The notes under the pieces are model-generated. The model searched no databases. It was given only the letters and a program-made list of their open reading frames with translations, and had not been told where the DNA came from. This document shows, piece by piece, positions 39,939-64,000 of a DNA stretch of 64,000 bases (position 1 is its first letter; the number at the start of each line of letters is the position of its first letter). Origin of the DNA: Ascaris suum (taxonomy: Eukaryota > Nematoda > Chromadorea > Rhabditida > Ascarididae); NCBI GenBank assembly GCA_013433145.1, contig CM024171.1, positions 3,017,001-3,081,000 on the forward strand, written 5' to 3'. Position numbers and translations under genes: made by a program.

Positions 39939-41249
39939 CTATAGGATAGTTAGTATTAGATTGTTAGTTCAATACCATTTAAGAAAGGCCTTAAAATATT
40001 TCACAACCCACATTAAAAAGTAGTCTATTCTTATGGAATTTGATGCTATTGTGAAGATGATTTGCAAGTGATATGATGTTTGCATAATTAATTACGATAA
40101 TTTACGTAATTACGATAAAAATTTTACTTCTCGTCGTAAAAGGAGAGATATTTCAATTGCAAGGATCGAATGCTCAAAATTTTATCTCTTTATGGTTTTG
40201 CATGACCTTCTATTGATATTACATTAGAGTGTTTAATTCGAATGAAGCGCATTGTACAATGAAATAATCACTTTCTACAAATGTGAATTTGATCAAATTT
40301 TAGCTCTTTTGAAAACCGGCATTTTGTTGTATTGAACGGATTAATGTGAGAGTTTATACGATATAAACTCTAAAACTTAGGGCATTTTTTTCTTCACGAG
40401 AAATTAGTTGGAAAGGTTTTTGAAATTTCCTTTTTCATTAAAGAGCGGCTGTTATTCTGAAGAGTATGCAGTTGCTAGAAAGTATGAGGTTGAATGCTCA
40501 TGATGCTTGAAGCATCAAAACTGCAAAAGACGGAGAAAATCCCTGCAAAATTCACCGGCCTTTCTAAAAGAAAACTGAAAATTGGAAATTCCGAAGAGAA
40601 AAAATCAAGGGATATCTCTAAAAACAATCAGTGGATCTTAAAATTTTTTGTCCCAAAAAAGGAAGGCACGAATGCTCCTCAACACCCATGCGCGAATTGT
40701 TTCGAATAAACTGTGGACGATGGAAAAATAATAATCAACTATCTAAATGTTTTTTCTTTGTTGTAATGCTAAAATATACTGATCTAAAAATAGCATAGTG
40801 AATGATCATAGAGGACAGCAGGCGCATAATCACCCTCATTGTTTCCTTCAATTGAATAAAAACAGTTCCAACGATGATCTTTTGTTATTGAGAGTGTACT
40901 TGAAGAGCGATAACGAACGCAACAAATTGTGTTTTGCAGATAAGGCGCAAAGCTATATGCTTGCTTAAACCTTCTAACGAAGAGAAGGATGAAGATGTCT
41001 GATTTACTTATTAGCGACTCTCAGATCGTCTTCTCGAGAGTGGTAGATTATTACCAAAAGCAAAGTTGCTTTTTTCAAAAGAAACATCCTATCGCTAGGA
41101 TGTTTATACATGGATAAAGGTCACTCTAACCCTCTTGTTTAATTATAATTAGACCGATCTGCTATAGATCAAGAGGGAATAGTGCGCCTTGCAAGGTAAG
41201 TCAAAAAAGGTCAACAGCATACAGACAGATCAAACGACTACCCAGCACG

Positions 41250-41510
41250 TGTCCTGACGCTAGCATCAGACAGAAGTGGGAGAATATAAAAGATTTGGAT
41301 GCTCATACATTCATTCTTGCTTTTAGACTCGTCTGAAGGCGGAGTTGGCGTTCCATTGGCAGTTAAGGTGCGAGAGAGGATCGGCGGCAGCGAAGAGTCC
41401 GACTATGGGGTTGTACGGGCGATTCAAGCCATCCTAGTGCCCTTTAATGTTTGTTACCTTATTGTAAAAGTTTAATAAACTGCTCGCCCTTATACCTGTT
41501 TCGTTTCGCA
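41250..41510 (+). mobile_element. Possible solo LTR of a retrotransposon
   Basis: A 261-base block starts TGTCCTGACGC and ends TCGTTTCGCA (TG...CA ends). It holds a TATAAAAG box at 41285-41292, a GC-richer middle part and an AATAAA signal at 41474-41479. This is the order of promoter and polyadenylation signal found in LTRs. No target-site duplication or second LTR is visible, so the ends are uncertain. A host promoter with a nearby polyadenylation signal is the alternative. Confidence 0.35.
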
Positions 41511-42582
41511 GTTAATTCGAACGCATCTCGAAAGAGGATGTAGACTCTCAAGAAGACCTGGACGATTAGATGAGCTAAAGGTAGCTGACCTCTGCATAAT
41601 ACTCACAAGGTAAAGTTGTTATGTCTTTACGCTATACCTCTTCAAACATCCCATCTCCTATCCTGACTGAATTTTGCAGCTCAGCCTTATCTTTTAAGGT
41701 TTTAGCTTCTCGAAATTAATGACTCTAGTGAGCAGTTTTTCTTATTAAAGCATTACATATGTTAAAATTCAAAGTAGTTTCTTTGACAGCTTATAGGGGA
41801 ACGAAAATAACGAAAATAAGCTTGAAGAAATCAGCAAAAATCGAGAAGGAGCAAATAAAATAAACGAGAATTTAGCACTACTTTTTTGTGACAGTAAAAT
41901 TAAAACCGACCGACTGCACCATGAGCAAGGTGACGGTTCCTGAATGCGACATGATTACAGTGATTTGGTGCATAGGTATAGTTACAGTCAGATGTGTACG
42001 GGGGATCAGAGCGACTTGAAAAGCCGTCGCCAATTGCACTTAGTGTTGTTGTTGTGTCACTCGAAAGATCGCTATGCATTCACTACTTCACTTTCAGATC
42101 CTGCAATTTTATTTATTACGTTATATTAAAGCATCGGGCAAAAACTACAGCAATCCGCATGTGAATTACACCTGCGATTAGTACCCTGATATGCGATAAA
42201 AGTGTGATTGCAAACTTTCTCATTTCCTTGAAATGTTTCTCTCGAAAACAAATTCGGCTAGGTGCAGCGAAATGTTCATCTATAGCGGAAGAGAGCTGAA
42301 AATTTTAACGAGTGCACAAAATATCGAACGTTGAGAGAAAGACCGTTTAAAACGTCAAATTTTCACAGCTTTCGGTATTTTTTTGTTACTGAGGAACTTC
42401 ATTTGCAACTCCGTTTTCACTCTCACATCATTTTATGTTCTCTGGCAAAGTGCCAATTTCAGATTTTCAATTATTGCTGCATGTTTCCGGCAAGTTGCAA
42501 AGCATTGATTTAAAGTGACGTGCGGAAAACCAAATCAAAAATGATGAGGCGCCGAGTTTTGCGGAGATAAGCAGGTACATAC

Positions 42583-42815
42583 CTATTTATATTAATGATT
42601 AGTGAAAGAGTTGGATCCGTTGAAGAGGACCGGCAACAAGATCGGAATCGAATTGAAGGGCTGCAGGAAGAAAGCTTAGGTGACGAGTACACCGAAGGTT
42701 TCACGTTGAGAGAGATGGAGTGAGCATTTGTGTCGTTTCCGTTCACATCCCCATCATTATCGTCGCTGATAGTGGGCCATTTTTTTTTTGTAAGAACCTC
42801 CTTCGATGGGTGCCG
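42583..42815 (-). CDS. Candidate alternative N-terminal exon of the K2P gene
   Basis: The frame is open for 77 codons after a weak acceptor (gatag), through KEVLTKKKWPTISDDNDGDV and a Ser/Cys-rich part (SSPKLSSCSPSIRFRSCCRS), to donor gtatgt. The exit phase (2) fits the M1 exon directly, giving an Arg-Leu-Asp junction, but it does not fit the 39938 exon. This points to alternative N-termini rather than one linear order. No in-frame Met is present, so an upstream exon would be needed. A further ten-codon ATG exon (38918-38887, MSLNSSTNPF) also exits in phase 2. Confidence 0.4.
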
Positions 42816-43246
42816 CTATCGTCACTTTTACGCTTAAGTACAAAAACCAAATGCATCATTTATTAACAATGACATATAAATTCCACTAATGCATCTAAAT
42901 CTTCTTTATATGGTGCAAATTTTTGCAGAAACCCGCTTAGTATAATTTTATTATGTTTCCTATCCTATGGGCATATTATATTTTCTTGAAATGCTCATTT
43001 GGTTCATCTTTGTTGAAAAAAAATCACCCTCTAATTTAATGTAACGATATTGACCGATTAGCGTGATTTCCCCGCTTTATTGGTTCTCAAAATAATGGTC
43101 TGAGGTGGTGAAATTAGCAAAGCGGACTTCTCTAAACGCTGCACGGTTCGACTTTCACTCTAGACGACTCAAAATATCGTAACACATTTTTTCTTTAAAA
43201 GAGTGAGTGTCTGCGTTGAATATGAGAATTCACATCAAAATCGTGT

Positions 43247-44440
43247 ACTAAGCGCTTAACGTGATCCGTCATGAGAAGGTGCTCTTGAAATTGATAAAAT
43301 ATGGCGTCGTTTTCTCTTTTCTAAAGTGGATCAGAGCATTCTTATGTTGATGAAGTTTTCAGGTAAGGATTGGAGATAGTTGCTCCGCTCCGTATCCAAA
43401 TCGTAGAGGTGCTCGAGAAGGAAGTATCTCGGGTCCTCTTTTATTTCTCATATGCATAAACGATATTTCCCTATAATATTGTAAGCAGTGCTGAAGGTTT
43501 TTGCTGATAATCTTAGAATTTATCAGTCCATGCATGATCCTGCCTACGACTTCCATATTCTCCAAAAGGACCTTGATGCATGAACGAATTTATGGTAATT
43601 AAATATTTCCCATGAAAAATGTGATATGGTAGATATCATTTCCAGCATGGACGCTTTCTCAAGCTAGAAAATGAGGTTCCTTCTAACAAAGATAGTGTTG
43701 ATGACGACAGTGTTATAATCAACCTGCACTGGAAGGGTTGCGCTATTCCGCTATTATTGAAAAATTGTCGAAATTTGCAAGCAGTATCCTCACAGCTTTG
43801 GAACAGCGTGTGTTAAGCATTGCCAAAAGCGCTCGTCATTGCTTAGTGCCCACCTATTTTGGAATATTGCGCTTCTGCCCCTTAACTACTTTCTGATATC
43901 AGACTGTTTGGAAGTGTCCAAAAACGTCTTACCTTTGCTGCTTTCCGCAAAGCTTGCAGTGGTTCATGCTAGTGAAATCACACTAACAGGTTAGAAATGT
44001 TTATCTTGAAGTCACTGGAATATCGTAGACCGAAGTTTGATTCGATTCTTTATTTTCACGACAATGCATCAGCCCGAAATTGCGTCCCACATTTCCAACA
44101 TTCAGCAATCAGAATTCCTCCACATTCCCTCTCCATAGTCGGCGTACCAGTCAGTTCCAACTGCCCAAGAAATGTTACAGTTTTCTGCATAGTCCGAAGT
44201 CACACGTTATAGGAATTTGAAGCTGTTTCGCGCAGATATTGTTAATGCACCCACCTTTTTAACTAAGCTGCAGCTGAATCGTTTCGATCGACACTTCTGC
44301 TGCTCTTACCTGTTACCTGTTAAGTGTAAATTACAGCACTGCGAATGTTTCGCCCGTTGTTGCTGTTCATGCTCACATATTTCTGTACATCGTCCCATTT
44401 CGGGACGTTGAAATGAATAAAATAAATGAAAAGCTGAAAT
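43247..44440 (+). mobile_element. Decayed CR1-like non-LTR retrotransposon, 3' part
   Basis: Reverse-transcriptase motifs can be read across several frameshifts and stops: VIRHEKVLLKLIKYGV, then WIRAFL, VRIGDSCSAPYPN, GSISGPLLFLICINDI, LKVFADNLRIYQS (the FADD box, with Asn at the last position) and, near the end, IVNAPTFLTKLQLNRFDRHF. This order matches the finger/palm and C-terminal parts of CR1/Jockey-type polymerases. The 3' end is ttcgggacgttgaaatgaat followed by AATAAA-like repeats. It is inactive. The 5' part, including any endonuclease, is missing or unrecognisable. Confidence 0.8.
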
Positions 44441-44527
44441 TCTCACCTGCGTTCACTTGTAAAAAAGGCACCCCCTCCCCCAACTCACCACCGGCTGCCT
44501 CATACGTTTCCACACACTTTTAGCTCG

Positions 44528-44586
44528 TCACAGGTATCACAGCTTATACTGTGATATACCTATTGTATCTTGCGGTACCTGTGATA
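44528..44586. repeat. Cluster of short palindromic ATCACAGGTA elements
   Basis: AGGTATCACAG (44532-44542) is followed after six bases by CTGTGATATACCT, its reverse complement apart from two extra bases. GGTACCTGTGATA, related to the same word, comes at 44574-44586. A small hairpin is possible. It lies about 100 bases beyond the 3' end of the CR1-like element. Confidence 0.5.
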
Positions 44587-44699
44587 AACGTCTGTCGACG
44601 CTATAGAGTACCGCGGAGGTAGTATTCACGAAATCTGAGCACTCGGTTCTGTGGCTGTCTATCCTCTCCCCGCCCACGCTTTGCTATAAGCTTCGTTAC

Positions 44700-46035
44700 T
44701 GACATTTTCCCATCCTTACGACGCCTTTCCGGGGAGTCGTCTGACTTCTAGTAGGACCATTGGGATAATTGTGCTGCTCCCCGACTGTCCCATACCTGTT
44801 CGGATATTTCCATCTCGCTGTTTATATATCCTTGCATGATTTCTCGGATCCACCTCGCACAGTGCTTCTTCTCCGGATGTTTTCGTTTCTTTCTTTCCAG
44901 TGCAACAACGCTCATTCAAAGCACTCTTCGTTGTTGCGTTGTTAAAAAGCAATTTTCGCTTTTGTAGGACATCGCTAATACGATAATCTCTAAGACGCTA
45001 GGCAGTCACAGCGAAGGAGAAAGCAACGGGTTCAAAGACATCGACAGGACATCCTGCTTCAACAGCTTCAAGCAGCAAGTTTTTTCTTCAGTGATTAAAG
45101 CGTACGCCCCCGCAAAGATACTTTCGACTTCTTTGATGCTTTTTTTAATGTCTTTCATAGCGTTCAACGTTACGCATTCATTTCTTTTTTCACATTTTAC
45201 GAGCAAATTTCGTTTCAATAATTTGGCGATCACTAAATAAAACACTACTTAATCGTCGGTTAATTGATCAATGAAGCATACGCTTTATTTCTTACGAATT
45301 TCCCTTTCGAAAAATTCAGCTAAGGATACTGTTTCTGATATGTTTATACAACGATGATTAAACAATTCTGGCTAAGCGGATTGTCATTGGTATCTGCCTT
45401 CGCTTTCGACAAAAGTGACGATCCGACCATTTGGCCAAAACAGGCAACTGCCTAGCTGAAAGGTTGCCAAGAAAAGATCATCCACCTTTCCGCATACGAT
45501 GAAGCAAGTGGAATGAAGCAACCATCCTGCGCACCATCTCAAAGAAATGTGTGCAATAGGCTTCCATCGCCGAAAAAAGTACAACTCGTTTGCAATTCAT
45601 GTGATTGTTGGCGTGCACATTTCAAAATCATAGCAACAGTGAAAATAAAACACTCTTTGATAGCATATAGATGAAACGTTATCGGTGGTCTTATTTGGTC
45701 CTGCAACGTATGCAAACAACATCGTTGACAAGCCTTTAAATTCAGTGATCCTCCCTCCATCCTCGCCCTTCACTTAAACCTTTCTCCAATAAAATTACAG
45801 ATGAATTCTCGTATTAAATATTCCAAAATGTAGACAAACAATCCGTACCACTCTTCTTACCCCACTGACCTTCTTAGAATAATCTCGCCCCACTGACCTC
45901 CTCAACAAGCCACTCGTGGAATTCGACGGTTGCGCAATTTCACAAAAAACTCGAAGCCGCATCTGTAAAAAGAAATGTTGCCCACCTCTTACTAAATGAA
46001 CTTTCAAAAAGCGTTCTGAAAATGTACTCGACATA
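44700..46035 (-). other. Minus-strand exon-like pieces, gene not identified
   Basis: A 79-codon frame with a true ATG ends at 45006 (MFYLVIAKLLKRNLLVKCEK, later MKDIKKSIKEVESIF). A strong acceptor (tttctttttacag) at about 45974 is followed directly by ATG CGG CTT and 22 open codons to a donor-like gtcagt. Near that donor the 10-mer CCCCACTGAC (plus strand) occurs twice, about 30 bases apart. T-richness of the minus strand continues here from the ogt-1 region, which would fit minus-strand transcription. The pieces could not be joined in phase, and no family is recognised. Confidence 0.2.
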
Positions 46036-49000
46036 GTCTTATCCTCAGTTGTTTCCTACTGCGAACATCATAATGCGCCGAGAAAAATCTGGCCAACGTA
46101 CCCTACACTCCCCGACTACCGGAATTTGTTGACCCTTCAATCCCAGCGTTCGAGTGCAACGCATCTGACATTTCTAAACAGCTCCTTTATATTGAATGAA
46201 GTAGAGTGACATGAAATTCGAGTCAAGCTTCGATGCTAGAGTGCTACAGAATCTAAATCGAAGGCCCCCCAACACTATCCGCCTTCCCGTCTCCGGAAAA
46301 AGTCCAGACCTAGATATTCCGAGTATCAAATGCCAACAAACATATCAGTAATCCCCTAACCGCTTTAATTTACGTAATTTGCAACACTGAATTCCAAGAG
46401 GCACGTTCAAACACTATTGCAATGCTTTCAACGTATTTAATCCAACCTATAAAAAACTGTTATGTTAATCTCTCCTCACTGCGAATGATTCGACGTTAAT
46501 TTCCCAATTTTCCCTCTTGTTGAAATGTTGTGCACCAATAATGGTGACGAATATTTAAGCAGCATAACATTTGCAACAAAATAATTCAACACGCATTAGC
46601 AAAAAAAAAAGATAAGGAAAACGTACGACAACGCACATATATTAATGAATAATACAACAACGACTTTTCAATCATATCAAAAAACGAAATGAATTCAATC
46701 ATCGCAAATGTTATATTCTCTAAAATCGCGAAAAAAAAAGAATATCCTGAAGTAGAAGAAACTATCCAGTGTTTCCTCTTTCTGAATCAAAACACTACTA
46801 CTGAATGGTTCTCTCCATAGACCAAAAAAATAAAGTTAACGCTGACTTTCGCCTAGATGCAGAGCTGACTTATGCACCTTTACTATCAATCATGTCTATC
46901 CCAGAAAAGAAGAGGTGGAAAATGGTATAATACCTCAAAGCAACCAAAACCCACCTAAAAATGATGAAAATAAACCAACCGTCGTCAAATACAGTTTTTC
47001 TAAAATCTATCTTGGAGGTAACTAAACACTAAAAGCCGACCTCATGCCATCAGTCCTGTTTGAGTACGATTGAGACACTAGAAACTAAAAGATAGAATAA
47101 ATTTTGCCAAAAGAAATGAGCACATCTCGCGGATACTTTCGTAAACAACACTATACTTTCTGAATGGTGAATACCCAATTCAATTTCACCTCGGATTTTG
47201 TATGCAAACATCAACTCCTTCTGTATTATATCCACAAACACCGACAACAGTTAACTTTTCAGCAGGTCTCGGCGAGCTAAAAGAACACATGTCATAAGTA
47301 TATACGATCGACATTGAACTATTTCAAAAGTCAAAGAAACTATTCACCTTTCCGGACAGAACTTCCACTAAAATCGTTTAAACGAAACGAACAAAAAATA
47401 TAAGTCTCAGAAGATTTGAAATACCAACCTTCAATCAAATGATAAGATATGCCGATCATATGCATAAATGATAATAATTCTAAACATATCAGCGTGTATA
47501 AAATGACAATAAAACATAAAAGCAACAACATTTATAAGAAAACGTTGTGCCTAAATAACTGTACAAAAATTACAGTGAATAATATGTGACCACTGGTGCT
47601 CATATAAATAAAAGACACAATTTTATTGATCAATGGAAATACTACTTGTAATCGTTGACTTCGATAGAGCAAGCAAACCCATCCATAAGATGCGCTAACT
47701 CGACCGATATAAACAGTAATCGAAGAGGCAAAATGGATCAGTAATGAAAGCAGCAAAATGCACAAGAGAAAGAAACGATGTGGAATAAAAAACTAAAACA
47801 TCGTTTTCATTTAAACATCGAGCATAAACAAGCAAACTGGTTGAATGTCAATGAGAAAGGCGACCATGAAGCCGAATCGATGAACACCATCCCCTCTCCC
47901 TGTTGAACAAAACGAGACAAAAGGCAGCAGCTCTTCTATTCGAGCCACCAACAAACTTTTCCTCCAAGAAACATAGGATGCATTTAGTGCCCTAACTCAA
48001 TTAAACATCTGCTTAATATTCCAAAAAATTGAACTCAGTTAAATGCACTCACTCCAACCTAAAATTAGCCTTCTTTCTTTGTCAATGACTCATTAACAAA
48101 TATTTAACGACACAATTTACAAGCTTGCATGTCTTAAGGAACAGCTCTATAAGAACAAACAATTCAATATCAGTATATCTAGATGACAATTCAACGTTTC
48201 CCCGCACGGTAATACCGGAGACGATCACTGTTGAGCCGTCAGATTTGACAGTTAGAAAGAAAAAAAGTTCAACGGCAAATCATGAGAACAGCGAATGAAT
48301 ACTGACCTAGAGATAAAAATTTACTTCAACACAACGCAGTCGTGAAAAATGAATACTACACAAGAGAACATAAAATATCGCGCATTCGGTAAAAGTCGAA
48401 ACTAGAGTAATGAACGCGCTATGCCTCTCAGTTATTTCTTTGCAAAAATGAAGCATTCTGCAATAAATACTTTCTATCAATATCAAAGCATTTTTTTTCA
48501 AGCATCAACACATGAAAGTATTTATGAAGCGTTATAAAGTGCCTATCTCTAGTTTCGAGTCGGAGAATTAAAAAACTTAAACAGAGATATCTGCAACGTA
48601 AAATGAAATGATAAAACAGAAGCAACGAAACACAAAGTATGAAGAGTAGTACTCTCCGTGAAATTACTAACAAAAATAAAACATTACAACCCATTAATAG
48701 AAGGGCAGAAAACAATAAAAATCAGCAGTACCCAGCTTTCACCAGCACTCAAGAGTAAATAAATAAATTTGATAAGCGGTCACAGCGGTCTGAATTATCA
48801 TCAGTCACGGAAACTAGAAGGAGACTGCTATTACGACAACCACAACTTCCCCCTCCCTCCTTAAGCGGTACAAACTGCCTCTTGAAGTAGACGGTCATAA
48901 TCCTCAACAGAAACATCCTCGCTTCTAATACTACAACAATGCAACAGGTTGTAGTCCAGTTCTCGTCTACACAATAGATCACATCTTCCATCTGCGCATG

Positions 49001-49287
49001 AAATTTTCCCTCCACCCTCGTCCCCACTCTTGGACCACCAGCTCGGAGGGAATCCCTTAGCAGCTAGCAAGAGTTTCTTGCAGGACGGCTTCCCGTCAGT
49101 TATCAAGGACAATATAATTCCTTGTCAATCCAACTTTTTAACGACACATTTAATAAAGAGAGGCAGAAAACTGGGCCAAGCAAATCGAAATGGATCTCGC
49201 ATATCAACTTAATATCACTGGAGCACAGCTAGATGCGCTTAACGACGATGACGCTTTTAATTCGTCCAATTCATTCACCTAGCAGTC
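46036..49287. other. 3' flank of ogt-1, no recognised gene
   Basis: The plus strand is A/C-rich, as in the introns of ogt-1. Only short minus-strand frames occur. An ATTAAA polyadenylation-like hexamer on the minus strand lies about 135 bases after the ogt-1 stop (49154-49149), which is weak evidence for the 3' end. Confidence 0.35.
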
Positions 49288-62785
<13,498 letters not shown>

Positions 62786-64000
62786 CTGCAAATATTGAAT
62801 CGACTTCAGAAGTCATTTTAATACTATTTCTTAGTGCTGACCAACCTATGACATACCCATCGCCTATTGCGCCTATCACAATTTTCTAAACGTCCACAGA
62901 CAGTCATCTAATCCCCTTGAACTCGTCACAGGAAGTAAACTCTGTTCAACAAACAAATCTACGGACTCACTGTTCCTTTCATTTTGCATCTACTGACATA
63001 TCGCAGTGATAATAATAATAACAATAAATGATGATTGATAACAACAACGATAGTAGAAATAACAATAAATAATAAGCAATAATAAGAACACAAATAATGG
63101 CGACAATAGTACCAACAACACCTATAACAAACACGGGTAACATTTCACCCTCAGTTAGTAAGTTTTCCTGTAAAAGAAAACTACTATAACTGAATCTGGC
63201 AGCTTCGCGATAAAACAGTCTGTTACGATTTCTTCTATGCTCTTTGTTGATATGCCGATCGGGCAGTCGGCTGTCAGCGAAATAATTTTGCACAGTTAGT
63301 GTTTTCTCAGCGAACAGTTACGACAATACCGTTTATGCAATTCACCGACCCCACACTCAGCTGCCTAAACAGCGAGACTGAATGAATGCATTCATTCGCA
63401 AGTAAGTGTTGCAAAATACTCATTCAACTCCGTTTAAGTCTACGAACCACTTCTTTCGGCAACGCGATGAAGGAGCTTTGCAAACGGTCGTCGGGTGAGC
63501 GTGAGAGCTCAGGTAGCAACGGATATCCGCGTCGTTGATGGCATGAACAGCAGGCAGACTTTTAAAGCATTCCAGGCTGTACATAACGGGCACCACAGCA
63601 ATTACCACTATGCTACGGTTCATCAAAGACCCGCTGAAAGCTCACCCACCCCTTCACCCTCCCTCCATCGAAAATCAATAAAATGCCCCAAGTGACCCTA
63701 TATAAGCCCATAACTGTTCATGCTTAGTAATCACTCTATCACCATTTAACCGAACCATCACAAAATTGATGTGCATCATGCAATAACGCCAACACGTTCA
63801 TAAATACACTAATAACGTGGAAATGGATGAAAAAAGTACATAAAAAGAGAGGTAACAGGCATAAAAGAATATGGAGAGTTAGCACGGTAACAATGAGTGA
63901 ATAAAGAAAAGATAGTAAAAAAGAGGTACCACGATCTTTGCGTGCATGTCCATTATTCCACATCACAGTTCATGTCAAACGCAACGTTGCCTTGTTCGAA
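62786..64000. other. ogt-1: ogt-1 upstream intron, no exon recognised
   Basis: The acceptor tatttgcag at 62786-62794 shows that an upstream exon exists, yet no TPR-coding frame occurs on the minus strand before the window ends. Short frames at 62979-63293 and 63420-63626 have no TPR pattern. Confidence 0.5.
63005..63130. repeat. AAT/AAC-type simple repeat
   Basis: An imperfect trinucleotide tract on + (aataataataacaataaatg, later aataacaataaataataagc), typical of simple-sequence DNA inside an intron. Confidence 0.7.

Noticed and set aside
45990..46200. Plus-strand protein-like stretch (SYCEHHNAPRKIWPTYPTLP)
   Set aside because: Open for about 60 codons only, with no family match and no supporting splice or start signal. 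It is opposite the strand suggested by the base skew.
62979..63626. Minus-strand frames as possible upstream ogt-1 exons
   Set aside because: Neither shows the TPR pattern expected just before [10 protein letters not shown]. The first covers an AAT/AAC simple repeat.

Overview
The window looks like nuclear DNA of a nematode. It is AT-rich, with introns of roughly 60 bases to several kilobases that are T-rich on the sense strand and end in TTTCAG-like acceptors. The nematode assignment rests mainly on a near-complete O-GlcNAc transferase. Its intervening domain carries a stretch (TEVVLPVIEVP...VQNG) and its C-terminal half motifs ([23 protein letters not shown]) that I recall from Caenorhabditis OGT-1. 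I cannot name the species. No bacterial-type operons, CRISPR arrays, rRNA or tRNA genes were seen.

Three protein-coding loci can be reconstructed exon by exon with matching splice phases. (1) A polyprenol reductase of the SRD5A3 type lies on + at 24386-28539: six exons, 306 codons, complete, with a splice acceptor 11 bases before the ATG that suggests spliced-leader trans-splicing. (2) A two-pore-domain (TWK/K2P) potassium channel lies on - at 33146-38699, with further candidate N-terminal exons up to 42815. Both pore motifs (TIGYG, TIGLG) and all four membrane segments are present, but the exon coding for M2 carries an apparent single-base deletion. (3) ogt-1 lies on - at 49288-62785: 18 exons, 901 codons, running from an internal TPR to the stop. 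Its first exons lie beyond the right edge.

Region by region: 1-24 kb is gene-poor. It holds one likely terminal exon of an unidentified minus-strand gene at the left edge, an 880-base CA-rich degenerate microsatellite, a 32-base G tract, a perfect 12-base-arm hairpin and long stretches where I recognise nothing. SRD5A3 (+) and the K2P channel (-) are convergent, with about 4.6 kb between their stop codons. A possible solo LTR (41250-41510) sits in the channel's 5' part, and a decayed CR1-like retrotransposon (about 43247-44440) lies just beyond it. A short related copy of that element sits inside an ogt-1 intron at 50505-50582. The 44.7-46 kb stretch has minus-strand exon-like pieces that I could not identify.

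The three genes do not form an obvious pathway. SRD5A3 makes dolichol for N-glycosylation in the ER. OGT modifies nucleocytoplasmic proteins with O-GlcNAc. The K2P channel sets membrane potential. The points most worth checking are the frameshift in a conserved channel exon, a phase-compatible alternative first exon inside the largest ogt-1 intron, and the decayed duplication around the channel's M3 exon. I found no evidence for an undescribed multi-gene system.
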